Shown: one piece after another, positions 24,791-37,208 of the stretch | Position numbering within the stretch: the stretch's first letter is position 1 | Layout of the letters: each line of letters opens with the position of its first letter | DNA from: Zelopaecilomyces penicillatus | Taxonomy: Eukaryota; Ascomycota; Sordariomycetes; Hypocreales; Pseudodiploosporaceae | NCBI GenBank assembly: GCA_005765155.1 | Contig: VCCP01000004.1 | Span: 3,596,001-3,660,000, forward strand | Reading direction: 5' to 3' | DNA length: 64,000 nt | Notes under the pieces: model-generated | The model's database searches: none | Told to the model about the DNA's origin: nothing | Seen by the model: only the letters and a program-made list of their open reading frames with translations | Program-made: the position numbers and the translations under genes

Positions 24791-25540
24791 AGAATTATAA
24801 GATTACCAATAACTATTAGTAGTACAAGGAAAAATAAAGCTATTATAACAGCACCTTAAAATAGTAGTAAACTATAAAACCATTAAAAATAAGTAAAAGG
24901 ATAGAATCCTATAAAAGCTAATAGAATCCTAAACCCTAATAGGCCCTAGAAAAATCCCTATAATAAGGGATTTAAAGTAAACCAGTTATATCTTATTAAA
25001 GATATAGTATATACTAACCTAGCTTTAAGGCTAGCTTTATTAATCCCTAGCTATCTAGCTCTGATTAAGCAGGTATATAAGTATTATATATATTAAATCG
25101 ATTCCCTATTAATTATTAAATATAGAGATAAGATCTATTATATATAGGAGGGTAAAGAATAATACTATATTATTATAAAGAGGATATATTAATATAAAAA
25201 AAGGATAAGGGTTTTTTATTTATTTTTTCCTTTTTATTTATTAAATTAAAAGAGATTATATATCTTATAAAGGGTTTAATTTAGATATAAAAACTAGATT
25301 AATATAGTTATAAGATTAATAATAATAATAATAATACTAATAGATTTTTAAATAAATAATATATAAATAGTTTTATTAAAATAAATATTAGATTTAAATT
25401 TAAAAATATTATTATAGTATAATTATAATTAGCTATTATAATATTAAATACCTTTATTTCTTCTTTTTTAATATAATATATTTATTTTTAATAGTTATTA
25501 AAAGAAAATTTATAGGATATTTAGCTGTGCTCCCCTTATA
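24791..25540. repeat. AT-rich block, moderately mutated
   Basis: An AT-rich stretch with TAG/TATA-rich words and no coding frame. It ends near 25540, where ordinary GC content begins ahead of the SMC1 promoter. Confidence 0.6.
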
Positions 25541-26159
25541 ATACTTACTATACTTTAGATATTGCTTTAATTGCTCCTGTCTTTATAGGTTGGTTTTAGA
25601 CAAGGAATGTTGTCTTTGGTTATGCTGGATTTACCCAATACCGAATAACGGTATCCTGTGATAATCTCTTAATAGTATAAATATTATAGTTAGTACCTGC
25701 TACGTCAATAGTCTACTAGCCTAATCAGGAATTATTTATTAGACAGAACACTGTTTCAGAGACAAATAAGCACGTGACTTCCACGACTGATAATGGTGGG
25801 ATAGCCAGTCACCCCACCCCCCAAAACTGGATCAACGCCTTACTTCACTAGTGTATTCGCGAGACGCGTCGAGTTACCTGATTGACGCTGAGTGTTAATC
25901 TGCATCCAACGCATTATCATATGCGCTTACCATGAATGGTGGCGACTCCAGGCCCTGTATTGAGCGCATCAACTATATGCAACACATTCACTGATCCAGC
26001 TTGGTGCAGCTATTGACGGCAGAATATTGGTCCTTGTCGGGTTCGTTTAGCGACGCTTGCATAATCGTGTCGCTCATTCCAATCAACTTTCAAAGCTCCC
26101 GGATTCGTCACAGGCCGTGTTGAAAACAATTCTGTTTCCTCTGAGAAACAACAGTCATC
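25541..26159 (+). promoter_or_regulatory. SMC1 upstream region
   Basis: About 620 bases of ordinary composition before the SMC1 start codon. It includes an ACGCGT word at 25864-25869 and C-rich runs (ACCCCACCCCCC near 25811). No other coding frame is credible. Confidence 0.45.
25864..25869. promoter_or_regulatory. Possible MluI cell-cycle box (ACGCGT)
   Basis: The palindrome ACGCGT lies about 290 bases upstream of the SMC1 ATG. MBF-type factors recognise this word at G1/S genes in yeasts, and cohesin genes are typical targets there. Its use here is inferred from position only. A six-base word can occur by chance. Confidence 0.35.
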
Positions 26160-29100
26160 ATGGGTAAACTCATTCGCCTCGAGTTGCACAGTATGTCATC
26201 CTTGTTATGCCGTTCTGCCTAGGTCATCTGTGTTATGTTTGCTAACCAATAACTTAGATTTCAAGTCCTACAAGGGCCATCATACTCTTCTGTTTGGCGA
26301 CTCCTATTTCACATCTATTATTGGGCCCAATGGATCCGGCAAGTCGAACTCGTAAGTATTTGGTCTGTTGCCACTGCCCAGCTCTGATGGATGTGATGCT
26401 GAATCAGAACTTTACTAATTGCGCAGTATGGATGCCATATCCTTTGTTCTCGGCATCAAGTCCTCGCACCTACGCTCTACTCATCTCAAAGATCTTGTAT
26501 ATCGCGGGCGAGTGCTGAAGACATCGAAAATCAATGATGATGGTTCCGCAGAAGCGAATGGAGATGCCAACGGGGACACAGCAGCCGATGATAAAGCTTC
26601 CCGGAGCGACCCGAAGACTGCTTGGGTTATGGCAGTTTACGAAGATGACGCCGGCGAGGAGCAAAAATGGAAAAGATCCATCACCAGTCAGGGAGCTAGC
26701 GAATACCGTATTAATGACCGAGTTGTCACAGCTCAACAGTACAACGAAGCGCTAGAGACAGAAAATATTCTTATAAAAGCCAGAAACTTTCTTGTCTTCC
26801 AAGGCGATGTTGAAGCCATTGCATCACAATCTCCACAAGACCTTACTCGTCTCATTGAACAAATATCCGGAAGTTTAGAGTACAAAATTGAGTACGAAAA
26901 ACTGCAGGTCGAAGCGGAGCAGGCTGTCGAGAATCAAAATTTTCAACTCCATCGGCGTCGAGGCATTAATTCCGAAATAAAACAGTATCGAGAACAAAAG
27001 AAGGAGGCCGATAATTTTCAAAAAAAAACCGAAGAACGAGATGCCGCCGTCGTTACCAATTGCCTCTGGAAGCTTTATCATTTTCAAAAGGCTATGGATG
27101 AATCCAGCGCCGCGATTCAAGACCATCAAGAGGAGTTGAAGGAACTGCGGCGGAATGTGGAGACATTTGATCACCGTCTTGAAGTTGCTCGAAAAGACCA
27201 GACCCAAATGAGCAGGCGCGTTGCCAGGCTAGATAAGGACATCAAACTCAAGGAGAGAAGCATGGAGGACAAGGAAAATGCGCTAGTTCCGTTTGATGAG
27301 AAAATTCACGAGTCTTCTCAGCAGATCGAAAAGTTACAAAACCAGAGCCAGAAAGTCAGCAAAGAACTTGATGAACAAGCTGATACTGTTCAGAAGGTGC
27401 AAAAGGATATCCAAAGTGTTCAAAAGGCACAAGATATTTTCGAAAAGGAAATCAAGGAGCAAATGAAAAAACAAGGACGGGATATCAGTAATACGGACCG
27501 AAGGGAGTATAACTTATTACGTGCTGAAGTCATGTCGCGCTCTGGTACCAATCAGGCTAAACTTGAAAACCTCGAGCGGCAGAGAAAAGCCGATGAGGTC
27601 ACTGTTAACACACTGAAGGGGAAGGTTGACAGCATCACAGCCGCGATCGAGAAGATGGATGCCGAGCTGGTCAGCATCTCTGAGAGACATGGCTCTGCTG
27701 AGTCTGCCGCTAAAGAAATAACTGGCGATATAAGCATAAAAAAGCAGGAATTCAACCAGTTGCAGTCGGAGCGAGTGCGAACAAGTCAGAAGAGAACCGA
27801 GCTTGAGGAGAAACTCGAAGATGTCGCCAGAAAATTGAGGGAAGCTGACGATGGCCGACGGCAAAATGATCGAGAGACACGGATGAAGGAAATGGTCACC
27901 GCCCTAAAGCGCATTTTCCCAGGTGTTCGTGGTCGTATAGGAGACCTCTGTACTCCAAAACAGAAGAAGTATGACGAAGCTGTCATTGTCGCTTTGGGAA
28001 GAGATTTCGACTCCGTTGTGGTAGATACGGAAAAGACTGGCGTTGAATGCGTACAGTATCTAAAGGAACAACGTTTTTCTCCAATGACCTTCATACCCCT
28101 GGACAACATCAAGGTTAACGCTGTCAACACTGCTATCAAAGGCTTTTCTGGGGCCAGGCTTACAATTGACACTATTAATTTTGAAGCAACAGTAGAGCGT
28201 GCTATGTCATATGCTTGTGGTAGCTCTGTGGTATGCGACAACCTTGAAATTGCCAAGCACATTTGCTATGAAAGGAAAATACCAGTCAAGGCTGTGACGC
28301 TGGAGGGTTACATTATACATAAAGCTGGTTTGATGACAGGCGGCCGTGGGCCTGAATCCAAAGGCGGAAAACGACGATTCGAAGAAGCAGATGTTCAGAA
28401 TCTGCAACGCATGGCCGCAAAGTTGAAAGATGAAATCGATCGGTTACCCAAGGTCGATCGACGAGGTATACAGGAAGAATCTCTTCAGATCGAACTTGCA
28501 GGGCTTGAACGACACTTGAAAGCTATTAAAGAGGAGCTGACAGCCTTCAATAAAAATATGGCAAGCAAAAAGCGAGAGCTTGACAACCAAAAGAAAAGCT
28601 TGAAAGAACTGCAGCCAAAGTATGAGGAGCAAGCTTCGCAGCTAGATCGCACAAGGGAGACTGTTCAGGCATTCAGAAATGCCATTGCAAGCATCGAAGA
28701 CCAAGTTTTCAAAACATTCTGTGAAAGACTAGGATACAGTGATATTCGAGCATATGAAGCATCACAAGGCAAACTGGACCAGGAAATATCGGAGAAGCGC
28801 AACCAGTTTGAGGTTCAAAGGCAGAGGCTGGAAAGTCGTTTACAGTGGGAAGTAACGCGCCACAGTGATACGGAGACACGTATTAAACGCATGCATGATC
28901 ATATGCGGCGATTGAAACAGGACATGAAAACGTATACCAGGGATAAAACGGAAATCGAAGAGACAATGCGCCAGGATCATGACGAACTTGAAGCTTTGAG
29001 AGATACTCTTGAGGAACTGAAATTAGAGCTTGCGGATAAGAACCAGAAGGTTGGAGAGGCTCGTGGCGAACTTCACAAGCGCAGTAAGGACATTGAGATA

Positions 29101-30238
29101 TTGCAACGCGACATCAATGCACTAGAAACTACTGTTCAGAAAAACAGTGCGGGCAAGTCGGCGCTTCTTCGACGGTGTCGACTGGAACAAATTCAGATTC
29201 CCTTGGTTCAAGGCGCGCTTGACAATCTGCCGACAGAGGATGACTTGTTGCGGCAAGATCCTGATGCTATGGACGCCGATGGTGAAGATGAGGAAATGAT
29301 GGATATTGCATTGGATGACCACGGAATTGAAATCAACTTCGATACGCTTGATGATGAGTTGAGACGTGTGAGTGTGACATTTGGAACGCAGGACTCTCCA
29401 CCTTTTATGGGCCAATTCCTGATTCAACCTGTGCTTTCTTTCTATCATTGAAGAATGCAAAAAATGCTAATATTGGGTATATAGTCCGATGAACCAAGTG
29501 TCGAAGACACGTTGAATGAGAAAATCTCATCCCTCGCGTTGGAATTAGAAAAGTTGAACCCCAACATGCGAGCTATGGAGCGATTGGAAAGTGTGGAGAC
29601 AAGACTCAAACTGACCGAGCAAGAATATGAAGACTCGAAAATAGCAGCCCAGAATGCAAAGGAGTCATTCAGCAACGTCAAGCAGAGAAGATATGAATTG
29701 TTCAACAAAGCCTTCACTCATATACAGGACCAAATATCTCATGTTTACAAGGATTTAACTCGATCCGAGGCGTATCCGCTTGGTGGACAAGCCTACCTAG
29801 ACATTGAAGAGGACACGGATATGCCTTACCTCTCGGGCATAAAATACCATGCTATGCCTCCCCTGAAAAGGTTCCGAGATATGGAGCATCTCTCTGGAGG
29901 GGAGAAGACTATGGCCGCGCTTGCACTGCTCTTCGCGATCCACAGCTACCAGCCAAGTCCTTTCTTTGTTCTGGATGAGGTAGATGCCGCGCTCGATAAT
30001 GCAAATGTGGACAAAATAAAAAAATATATCCGCGAGCATTCCGGCCCAGGAATGCAGTTCATTGTCATCAGTCTCAAAGCAGGCCTTTTTCAAGATAGTG
30101 AGAGCTTGGTTGGCGTATACCGAGATCAGGAGGTTAACAGTTCTAGAACATTGACTTTGGATGTAAGTGGGATTCCATTTGGAAATTGGGGTGTTGATCA
30201 GAGCTAATGGGTTGAAACAGCTGAGAAAGTATACATGA
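26160..30238 (+). CDS. smc1: Cohesin subunit SMC1
   Basis: An SMC ATPase that forms the cohesin ring with SMC3 and the kleisin to hold sister chromatids together. Exons are 26160-26190, 26258-26351, 26427-29367, 29485-30162 and 30221-30238, giving 1253 residues, the usual SMC1 length. The N-terminal head starts MGKLIRLELHNFKSYKG, with Walker A GPNGSGKS at 33-40. Two long coiled-coil arms flank a hinge beginning FPGVRGRIGDLC and ending GLMTGGRG. The C-terminal head carries the ABC signature LSGGEK (about 1158-1163) and Walker B FFVLDE (about 1182-1187). The short last exon supplies the family's typical C-terminal LRKYT. All junctions restore conserved residues, for example LELH|NFKSY. The hinge and head sequence fits SMC1 rather than SMC2, 3 or 4. 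Confidence 0.96.
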
Positions 30239-30577
30239 TGAATGATTTCTGGTTGTGTTTTAGTTGGGCAAAGCTCTTTTTTCTACATTGGTTGTGGCCT
30301 TTAATGGATACATATTGTCTTGTTTGGTAACATGATATGGCTAGTAGCAGGGTTTAGCCTCGTGATAGATAGATAGCTATGCTAATAAATCACTTGGGCG
30401 AGATACTGCTTTTACTATTAGATATACTTTATCTTACTAAATGTGGATATATATGTTAATACTACTATATAAACCGATATAAGCAAATATAACCTTAATA
30501 TACTAGTATCTAATCTATAACTATATTATACTAATATTAATATAAAGAAAGTATTTAAAAAGCTAAATTTTAATATA
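30239..30577. other. SMC1 3' region grading into AT-rich DNA
   Basis: About 180 bases of ordinary 3' sequence with GATAGATAGATAG-like words near 30364. After 30410 the sequence becomes AT-rich and RIP-like. No gene is seen. Confidence 0.4.
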
Positions 30578-30812
30578 TTTATTATTTATTATTTATTATT
30601 TATTATTTATTATTTATTATTTATTATTTATTATTTATTATTTATTATTTATTATTTATTATTTATTATTTATTATTTATTATTTATTATTTATTATTTA
30701 TTATTTATTATTTATTATTTATTATTTATTATTTATTATTTATTATTTATTATTTATTATTTATTATTTATTATTTATTATTTATTATTTATTATTTATT
30801 ATTTATTATTTA
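30578..30812. repeat. (TTTATTA)n microsatellite, about 33 copies
   Basis: An uninterrupted seven-base tandem array of TTTATTA over about 235 bases, between SMC1 and the TFIIE-alpha gene. No variant unit was noticed, so the array is probably young or unstable. Confidence 0.95.
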
Positions 30813-31043
30813 GCTGGCTATATCTATAAATTACTGATTTAACTCGGTAGTTTTTCGCCGATGCTAATCCACTTGTTGCCACCACCACCATCTCATACCA
30901 TGGTTGCTTTGTCGTTTGCACCGCTCGCGAGGCTCTACTATTGTTAACCAAGCGCATTTCATGGCGTCCTTAGCAGGTACCCGCACCAGCAATCCACGCC
31001 TTCAGTTGATCGCCGCTGTGTGAAATATTTGTCTTCCGCAGCC

Positions 31044-32430
31044 ATGGATCTAGCAGTTACGTTGATCAAAGCGGTAATGCGAACCTTTTACCAAACCCGG
31101 GACATTTTGGTCATAGATGCTCTTATCCTCCATGAGGCGTATGTTTCGGCTGCTCGATGAAAAATTGAAAGGATGCCTGCTGAGACCTGGACAGGCTTCG
31201 AGACGATGACCTGGCCTATCTCATGGCCATAAACACCAAAGATCTCCATAAGATATGTGGCAAGCTACGCGAGGATCGGTTTTTGACAGTGTATGCCAAC
31301 CCTTGATGTTTTCCAATTGCGTCAAGTTTTTAGCTGACATGGTGAACAGGCATACAAGATCAGAATTGCGTCCTGGAAATCCTCGGCCGAGCAACCGCAC
31401 GTGGTATTACATAAATTATCGACACACTATTGATGCAATCAAGTGGCGAGTTTACACAATCGACAAAGAGGTGCAGGGAACTCCAATTGTGGCCAACGAG
31501 AAGAAAGAATACTTTTGTTCATTTTGCAAGGCTGAGTGGACAATTATGGAGGCCCTGGACAGTGTCGGCCCAGGTGGTTTTTTGTGCCACCGATGTAATC
31601 GCATATTGACATACGAAGCCGACCGGAATGCTGGTGGACATGAACAATCAACGCGCCTAAACGATCAGTTCAAATTTATTAGTGAACTCCTCCCCAAGAT
31701 CGACGCAGCCCATATTCAGGAATGCGACTTTGATCGGGCTCTGTCCAAGGCTCGTCCAGTAATTCGTGATGCTACACACCAGCGCATTGCGACAATAGCA
31801 GCTGATGATGGCGCAAACCGACCGATGGCAGTTAGGGGTTTGACGAATACAGGACCACAGTCCATTGCTGTGAATATCTCAACCTCTGACGGTCCTTCTG
31901 CCGCTGAGAAGGAAGCTGAAAAGGCTCGCCGAGACAAGGTTGCCCAACAAAATGCGCTCCCAGCATGGATGTCCAATAGTACAATCACTGGAGACTCATT
32001 TGCGGGGGCTGCAAGTAATGGTGCTGGAGGTGTAAAAGGAGACGAAGCTAGCCGGGACTTATCAAAAGGCAAACTTGCCAACAACAATGCTTCTGCACAG
32101 ATTGATGACATTTTTGAGCGGCTCAAGGCAGAGCAGGCAGCAAACTTGGCCCGAGGAGCAGACGATGAAGATGAGGAGGAAGAGTATGAATCTGAAGACG
32201 AATTTGAGGATGTTCCAGCAACTGAGAATCCTTCAGTATTGGGGACACCAGCTGTAGGCCGCGAAGCATCGGGCGAGGTTTCCGGAGTCCAGTCTCGTTC
32301 TGGAGACAGCTCAGACGAAAGAGTGGCCAAGAAGGCTAGAATTGAATCGGACATAAAGAAGGTAGAGGGCACTGGTGCGGAAGAGGAAGACGAGGAGGAT
32401 GATGACGAACTCGAGTTTGAAGATGTTTGA
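31044..32430 (+). CDS. tfa1: Transcription initiation factor TFIIE subunit alpha
   Basis: The large subunit of TFIIE, which recruits and stimulates TFIIH at RNA polymerase II promoters. Exons are 31044-31138, 31195-31290 and 31350-32430, giving 423 residues. The first two exons build the winged-helix region (MDLAVTLIKAVMRTFYQTRD, then LHKICGKLREDRFL). The zinc ribbon follows with ligands C120, C123, C143 and C146 (CSFC and CHRC). The C-terminal third is acidic (DDEDEEEEYESEDEFED, and a closing DEEDDDELEFEDV), typical of this subunit. The in-frame ATG at 31255 would give a product lacking the winged helix, so the start at 31044 is preferred. The microsatellite lies just upstream. Confidence 0.93.
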
Positions 32431-33247
32431 GCGTTCCGTCGCTGTGATAGTTATAACCACCCAGCGATTAAGTGGGGCCAGCAGAGCCACAAGGTATGGT
32501 GAGGAGGCTTTTCATTTTAATACTTTGTATGTATGTATAATCACATGTATCTATATATGTCATCCCGATGAGACTAGACTTTCCCAAAACAAAAATAGGC
32601 GGTCTACTTTCATGCTAGTAATGAAGAAAACGGCCGAACGCTAGATATTTACCAAGCCGACCACGTATTGAAAGCGAACTAATTATCTCGAAGCAATCAA
32701 CCTTTAGCAGGGCCATGACGGCTACTAAATACATGGGTAATGGCAGGGGCGGAATGGCAAAGGCATCATGCACAAGCCCTTCTCCAATTTACCAGATAAC
32801 TCAACAGAGTGAAATAAAACACACAGCTCAGACAGCCCTAAAGGATTTTGTATCAATGAATTTATAAAGTTCTAGCTAACTGGAAATATCTAGAGATCTC
32901 TAGAAATCTTACTTAAGTAAACTATCTAGGCCCTCTTATAAAGTTGGGGATGGAAAGAGGGGGGGTGGATTCGCATCAGCGGTGATTGATGTCACCCGTT
33001 ACTACTGTACTTTACGTCATCGTTAGCTCGATTACACCTAAGACCACTGATTAACCCAGGTTCTCAACCATGCAATAACCGACCTACGTTGGAATAGTAA
33101 CTGATGCAAAAGAGCCAAACTACTATTTTGATCAAGTACGCCATAGGTCCCAAGACTTTGTGGATCTTTATTGACTCTGTTTCCTCGTATGGCTGGGGGT
33201 CGGGACTTGCGTCAATTGTTGGTACTAATCAGTAGTCAGTCAGCATC
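32431..33247. other. Intergenic, no gene seen
   Basis: About 800 bases between the TFIIE-alpha stop and the Pol4 start. It carries TCTAGAGATCTCTAGAAATC-like words near 32890 and a G-run (AGAGGGGGGGTGG) at 32957. The last 250 bases probably form the Pol4 promoter. Confidence 0.4.
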
Positions 33248-35396
33248 ATGGTCTCAGAACTCCCTTGCATCTTCTTATTGTCATCACACCTGCAACCAGA
33301 AAAGCTTCACCAGCTGGAGGATTCTATCATAAATTTGACCTATGACGTTAGGGAGGCAAACATCATTGTGGGAAACATCACAAGACGAGATCGAGCTATG
33401 TTCGAGCTTAGACGTCTCAAGCTAGAGACTGAGCCAATGGAAGTTGGAAACTGTGCCGATACGAAACGAGATGGAGTGTTGGAGCCACACCCAAAACGCC
33501 AAAGAGTTTTGGATATGGCATCAACTAACAACTCGCCAGAAAACCTAAATCAAGGAAATGCTGGTGTCGATGACACCAACACCGTGGTGGTTCTCAGGCT
33601 TGCATGGTTAACGGACTCGTCGGAGCAGGGTATCGCCCTTCCCACCGACAGATATCTACTCTACAAAGGCCGCAAGTGCCCGCCTTCACAATTTACAAAT
33701 CGGCAGCCGGAAACCCACTCCACATATACCACTGATGCCCAGAATGCGAAGTTTGAATCACAACGGTCGTGGGTATCATCATCTTCCAAATCATCTTCAC
33801 CTCAACGACAGGAATTATCCGGAGCACAGTCATCAAGGGTAATAGGCGACGCAGCATCGATATCGTCGGCACCTTTGACTCCGATAGATGGTGGTCACTA
33901 TGGACGTCATCCCGACTTCAACAAGTACAGTCAAAGCCGGGCTCGACCGCCAGCTCTAATTCACCAGACAACCTCTGAACACGATCTTGCTTCGCCACCA
34001 TTACCGGCGTTTCTAAACACAACATACTCCTGCCAACGGCCGACGCCTGCCTGCTCACCAAACGAAGACTTTGCGGAGGAACTGAGAGCAATTCGGACTT
34101 TGCGTCTGCTTCAAGGTGACCAGATTGGGGTTAGAGCATATTCTACATCCATAGCCGCACTGGCAGCATATCCCTACCCTATACAGAAATATCAAGGTAC
34201 GAGCTCAAAACCCATTGATCCACCATCGAAGAAAGAAAGAGAGAACGAACAAACGAAGGGTGTAAATGATGAAAGCAACAACTGACATGCGGCACATTTG
34301 CCACATAATATATGTTAGAAATTGAGCGACTTCCGGGATGTGGCGCTAAGATCGCCGAACTGTATCAGAAGTGGCGAGTTGCTGGCCATACGGATGAAAT
34401 AATGTTGGCTGAAGCAGATCCAAAGCTTAAGGTGCTTAAGACGTTTTATAACATCTGGGGCGTTGGCGACACCACCGCCCGTGATTTTTACAGAAAAGGT
34501 TAGAGCAAACTGTAAAGCTTCACCTGCAGCAGCTAGCAATGATTTCCATGACCATAGGAGCTAATTGCTACAACTTCTCACACACAGGATGGCGAGATCT
34601 AGATGATGTTGTCGAATTTGGGTGGGATTCTCTCAGCCGAGTGCAGCAGATAGGGATTAAGTACTATGATGAGTTCCAACTGAAAATTCCACGTGATGAA
34701 GTTGAGTCAATTGCCAATGTTATATTGAGTCACGCTCATAAGGTCGATACGGGTTTTCAAATGACAATCGTGGGTGGGTATCGGAGGGGCAAGCTGCAAA
34801 GCGGTGACGTCGACGTCGTGCTCAGCCATCCAGACGAAACCAAGACTCTCTATATGATTGAAAGGATAGTGCTAAGCCTGGAAGAGAGTCGATTGATTAC
34901 CCATACGCTGAGTCTATGGACGAGAAACAGCGAGCGCGGACAGGTGCCACTGCCGTGGTCGGGCAACAACCACCGAGCAGGATCCGGGTTTGATACGCTG
35001 GACAAGGCATTGGTAGTATGGCAAAGTCCCGAAGACAGCACCGGGACAGGAGGTGATACGACAGCCTCGAAAACAAAGGTTCAAACGGACAGCACCAAAG
35101 CGCCGCACCGGCGGGTGGACATAATCATTAGCCCCTGGAAGACGGTTGGATGTGCAGTACTGGGGTGGTCGGGAGGTAACACATTCCAGCGAGATCTGCG
35201 AAGATACTGCAAAACAGAAAAGGGCCTCAAGTTTGACAGCAGCGGCATCCGCAGCCAGGCGGACGGGCGATGGGTGGATTTAGAATCATACAGCAGCGGA
35301 GTGGGGCCGGCGCCGGACATGGAAACGGCTGAGAGGCGCGTATTTAATGGGCTTGGGCTACCTTGGCGATTGCCCCAGGAGAGATGCACGGGCTGA
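33248..35396 (+). CDS. pol4: Family X DNA polymerase (Pol4, mu/lambda-type)
   Basis: A gap-filling polymerase of base excision repair and non-homologous end joining. Exons are 33248-34196, 34319-34498 and 34588-35396, giving 645 residues. An N-terminal BRCT-like region (about 1-140, including VVLRLAWLTDSSEQG and LPTDRYLLYKGRK) should dock it to end-joining factors. A Ser/Pro-rich linker follows. The 8-kDa and helix-hairpin-helix region includes EIERLPGCGAKIAELY and FYNIWGVGDTTARDFY. The palm has GGYRRGK (about 439-445), the metal-binding pair GDVDVV (D450, D452) and the third Asp in RRVDIIISPW (D554). The C-terminal thumb includes GLGLPWRLPQER. All catalytic residues are present and both introns rejoin conserved motifs. 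Fungal Pol4 is intermediate between vertebrate mu and lambda, so I do not assign it further. Confidence 0.93.
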
Positions 35397-36171
35397 CTCA
35401 TATTGCTGGCGGTTTCTTTGGAATAAATTCCCGGAGATGACACATCAATAGCCATTCTCATGGGTGGACTTTTGGATCGTTTGCTGGTCTCGTTGTCCGT
35501 TTTGTTGCGGACTTTGGGCTCCTTTGGAGGGGGGGCACGGTCTGCGGCTGACACCGTCTCCCCCTGTGAAAGAGGCTACAAACAGCACACCACATATTAT
35601 GGACGTTTTGGTACTTCGCAGTCCTGCATACCGGCGCCGGGACAACATGCAAATATGGCATGTATGCAATTGCTAGATTACGTCTGGGTGTCTTGTTGCG
35701 GGTGCGGACCGTCGGCAGGATTTTGTGACTTTGAGGATGGAGCAAATTCACGCTGCGGCCTGCAGGCCTTCTTTCTGCCGCCACGCTACGGAGTAATGAG
35801 CTACAAACGCAATAAAACTCCCGACCCAAATGCGGAGTACGTTATCGTGATTACGAATCAGCCTCCGTCCTGTGCCCACTCAGGACATGAATACTGGACT
35901 TTGGTACTTGCTATGTTACATCTGGGCAGACACTGATGCCATAATATTGCATAGTACTTACGCTAGTTGGCCACATCTTTTGTGAAAAGAACAGATGATT
36001 CATCGACATTCCTCTCTATATAACTACGAGGTACCAGCCAGTCAGCCTTCCATATCCATTGTACTGCAACTGCCCTCTTCCAAGCATTCTGACGCACCCG
36101 AAGCTATATTTCACATTGAATATCAAGCGCCGCTTTCACAACAGTCACACCCTCAAAATTAACCTGCAATC
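35397..36171. other. Intergenic and MAPEG promoter
   Basis: A plus-strand frame at 35460-35936 (158 codons, Cys-rich in the middle) and overlapping minus-strand frames exist. None has a domain or signal I recognise. A TATA-like word (CTCTATATAAC) near 36013-36023 and the C/T-rich, AC-rich leader after it probably serve the MAPEG gene. Confidence 0.35.
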
Positions 36172-36867
36172 ATGACACTCACTCTGGCGCTTCCTGAACA
36201 ATATGGGTCAGTGACATCATTCTACTACCTGGTCAATTGATTCAATTGATGTCGCGTCTTTCCATTTGGCCGACTGACCACCTCTGCAGCCTCGTTTTGG
36301 CGGTGGCCACGTCCACCTTTTTCATCAATACCCTCCACATGATGCGCACCAGCAAGATGCGCAAGTTGAGCGGTATCAAGTATCCTATTTCGTACGCCAC
36401 AACCGAGCAGGCAGCCAAAGATCCGGCCGCATACACCTTCAACTGCGGTATGTAACGTACCAATCTGGCTGCGGATGATCAAAACCTCAACTCTTGTGTG
36501 TTTATTGTCGTCAAATATGCTAATGTGCAATTGCTTGTTCCTTGTCTAGCTCAACGCGCTCACGCTAACTTCACCGAAAACCACACACCCTTGTTGGGTG
36601 CGCTTCTCATCGCTGGACTGCGCAACCCATTCGCTGCTGCCGTTCTCGGCGCCACATGGTCCGTTGGCAGAGTCATTTATCTCTATGGCTATACCAGTGG
36701 AGCTGGTCCCCAAGGCCGAACAGTGTACGTGCATAAGTGCCCCCCTGCATCATTTGAGTTGGAGACTGACTTGGTTCTATAGTGGCTCCGCCCTCGGGTT
36801 TCTAGCAGATGCGGTCCTCAAGGTCATGGCTGCGTACACCTCTTATACCCTCATCACTGGCCAGTAG
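36172..36867 (+). CDS. MAPEG family membrane protein (microsomal GST-like)
   Basis: A small four-helix integral membrane protein of the eicosanoid/glutathione metabolism family (MGST2/MGST3 type), expected in ER membranes and acting on lipid hydroperoxides or xenobiotics with glutathione. Four exons (36172-36206, 36290-36447, 36550-36724, 36783-36867) give 150 residues, exactly the family size. The first intron uses donor GTCAGT. Recognisable parts are LVLAVATSTFFINTLHM (helix 1), NCAQRAHANFTENHTP, which is the conserved loop N-x-x-R-A-H-x-N-x-x-E (about residues 64-76), GALLIAGLRNPFAAAVLGA and GRVIYLYGYTSG. The conserved Arg/His/Asn/Glu loop supports a catalytically competent member, but which substrate it prefers cannot be read from the sequence. 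Confidence 0.9.
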
Positions 36868-37208
36868 AGACAGAACTTGACGTTAGCCAGACTGGGAGTC
36901 CACACGGCATGTGAAGCATTAGTGTAGTCTGTCTGTCTAATATAATTCTGCAACAGATTTTGATTGCGTGCTCTGAAAGAATGAAAACCGTGCTCAATCC
37001 CCTGTCTATACCCTCAGCTATCAGGCCAATGCATCGACATGAGCGGCAAAAATAGCATTGTATATGCCTGGCGCACTAGCAGACTGGTATTCCGTTTGGT
37101 TCTTTATGTGTGAAAAAGAGCACGCTCAGAGCTGCAGGCGCAAATAACATGGCAAACCCCCTATCAATGAACAGAGCTGGTCGCATTGCCGCCTGGGGAT
37201 TACATCCT
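36868..37208. other. Convergent 3' intergenic region
   Basis: Lies between the stops of the MAPEG gene (plus) and ecm14 (minus). It is probably both 3' untranslated regions. No gene is seen. Confidence 0.4.

Noticed and set aside
30578..30812. CRISPR-like array
   Set aside because: It is a simple 7-base tandem repeat without spacers, in a eukaryotic genome.
35460..35936. Plus-strand frame of 158 codons with several Cys residues between Pol4 and the MAPEG gene
   Set aside because: It has no signal peptide, no domain and no splice support. Longer frames overlap it on the minus strand. The composition looks like chance in a GC-rich gap, so it is mentioned only in the intergenic entry.
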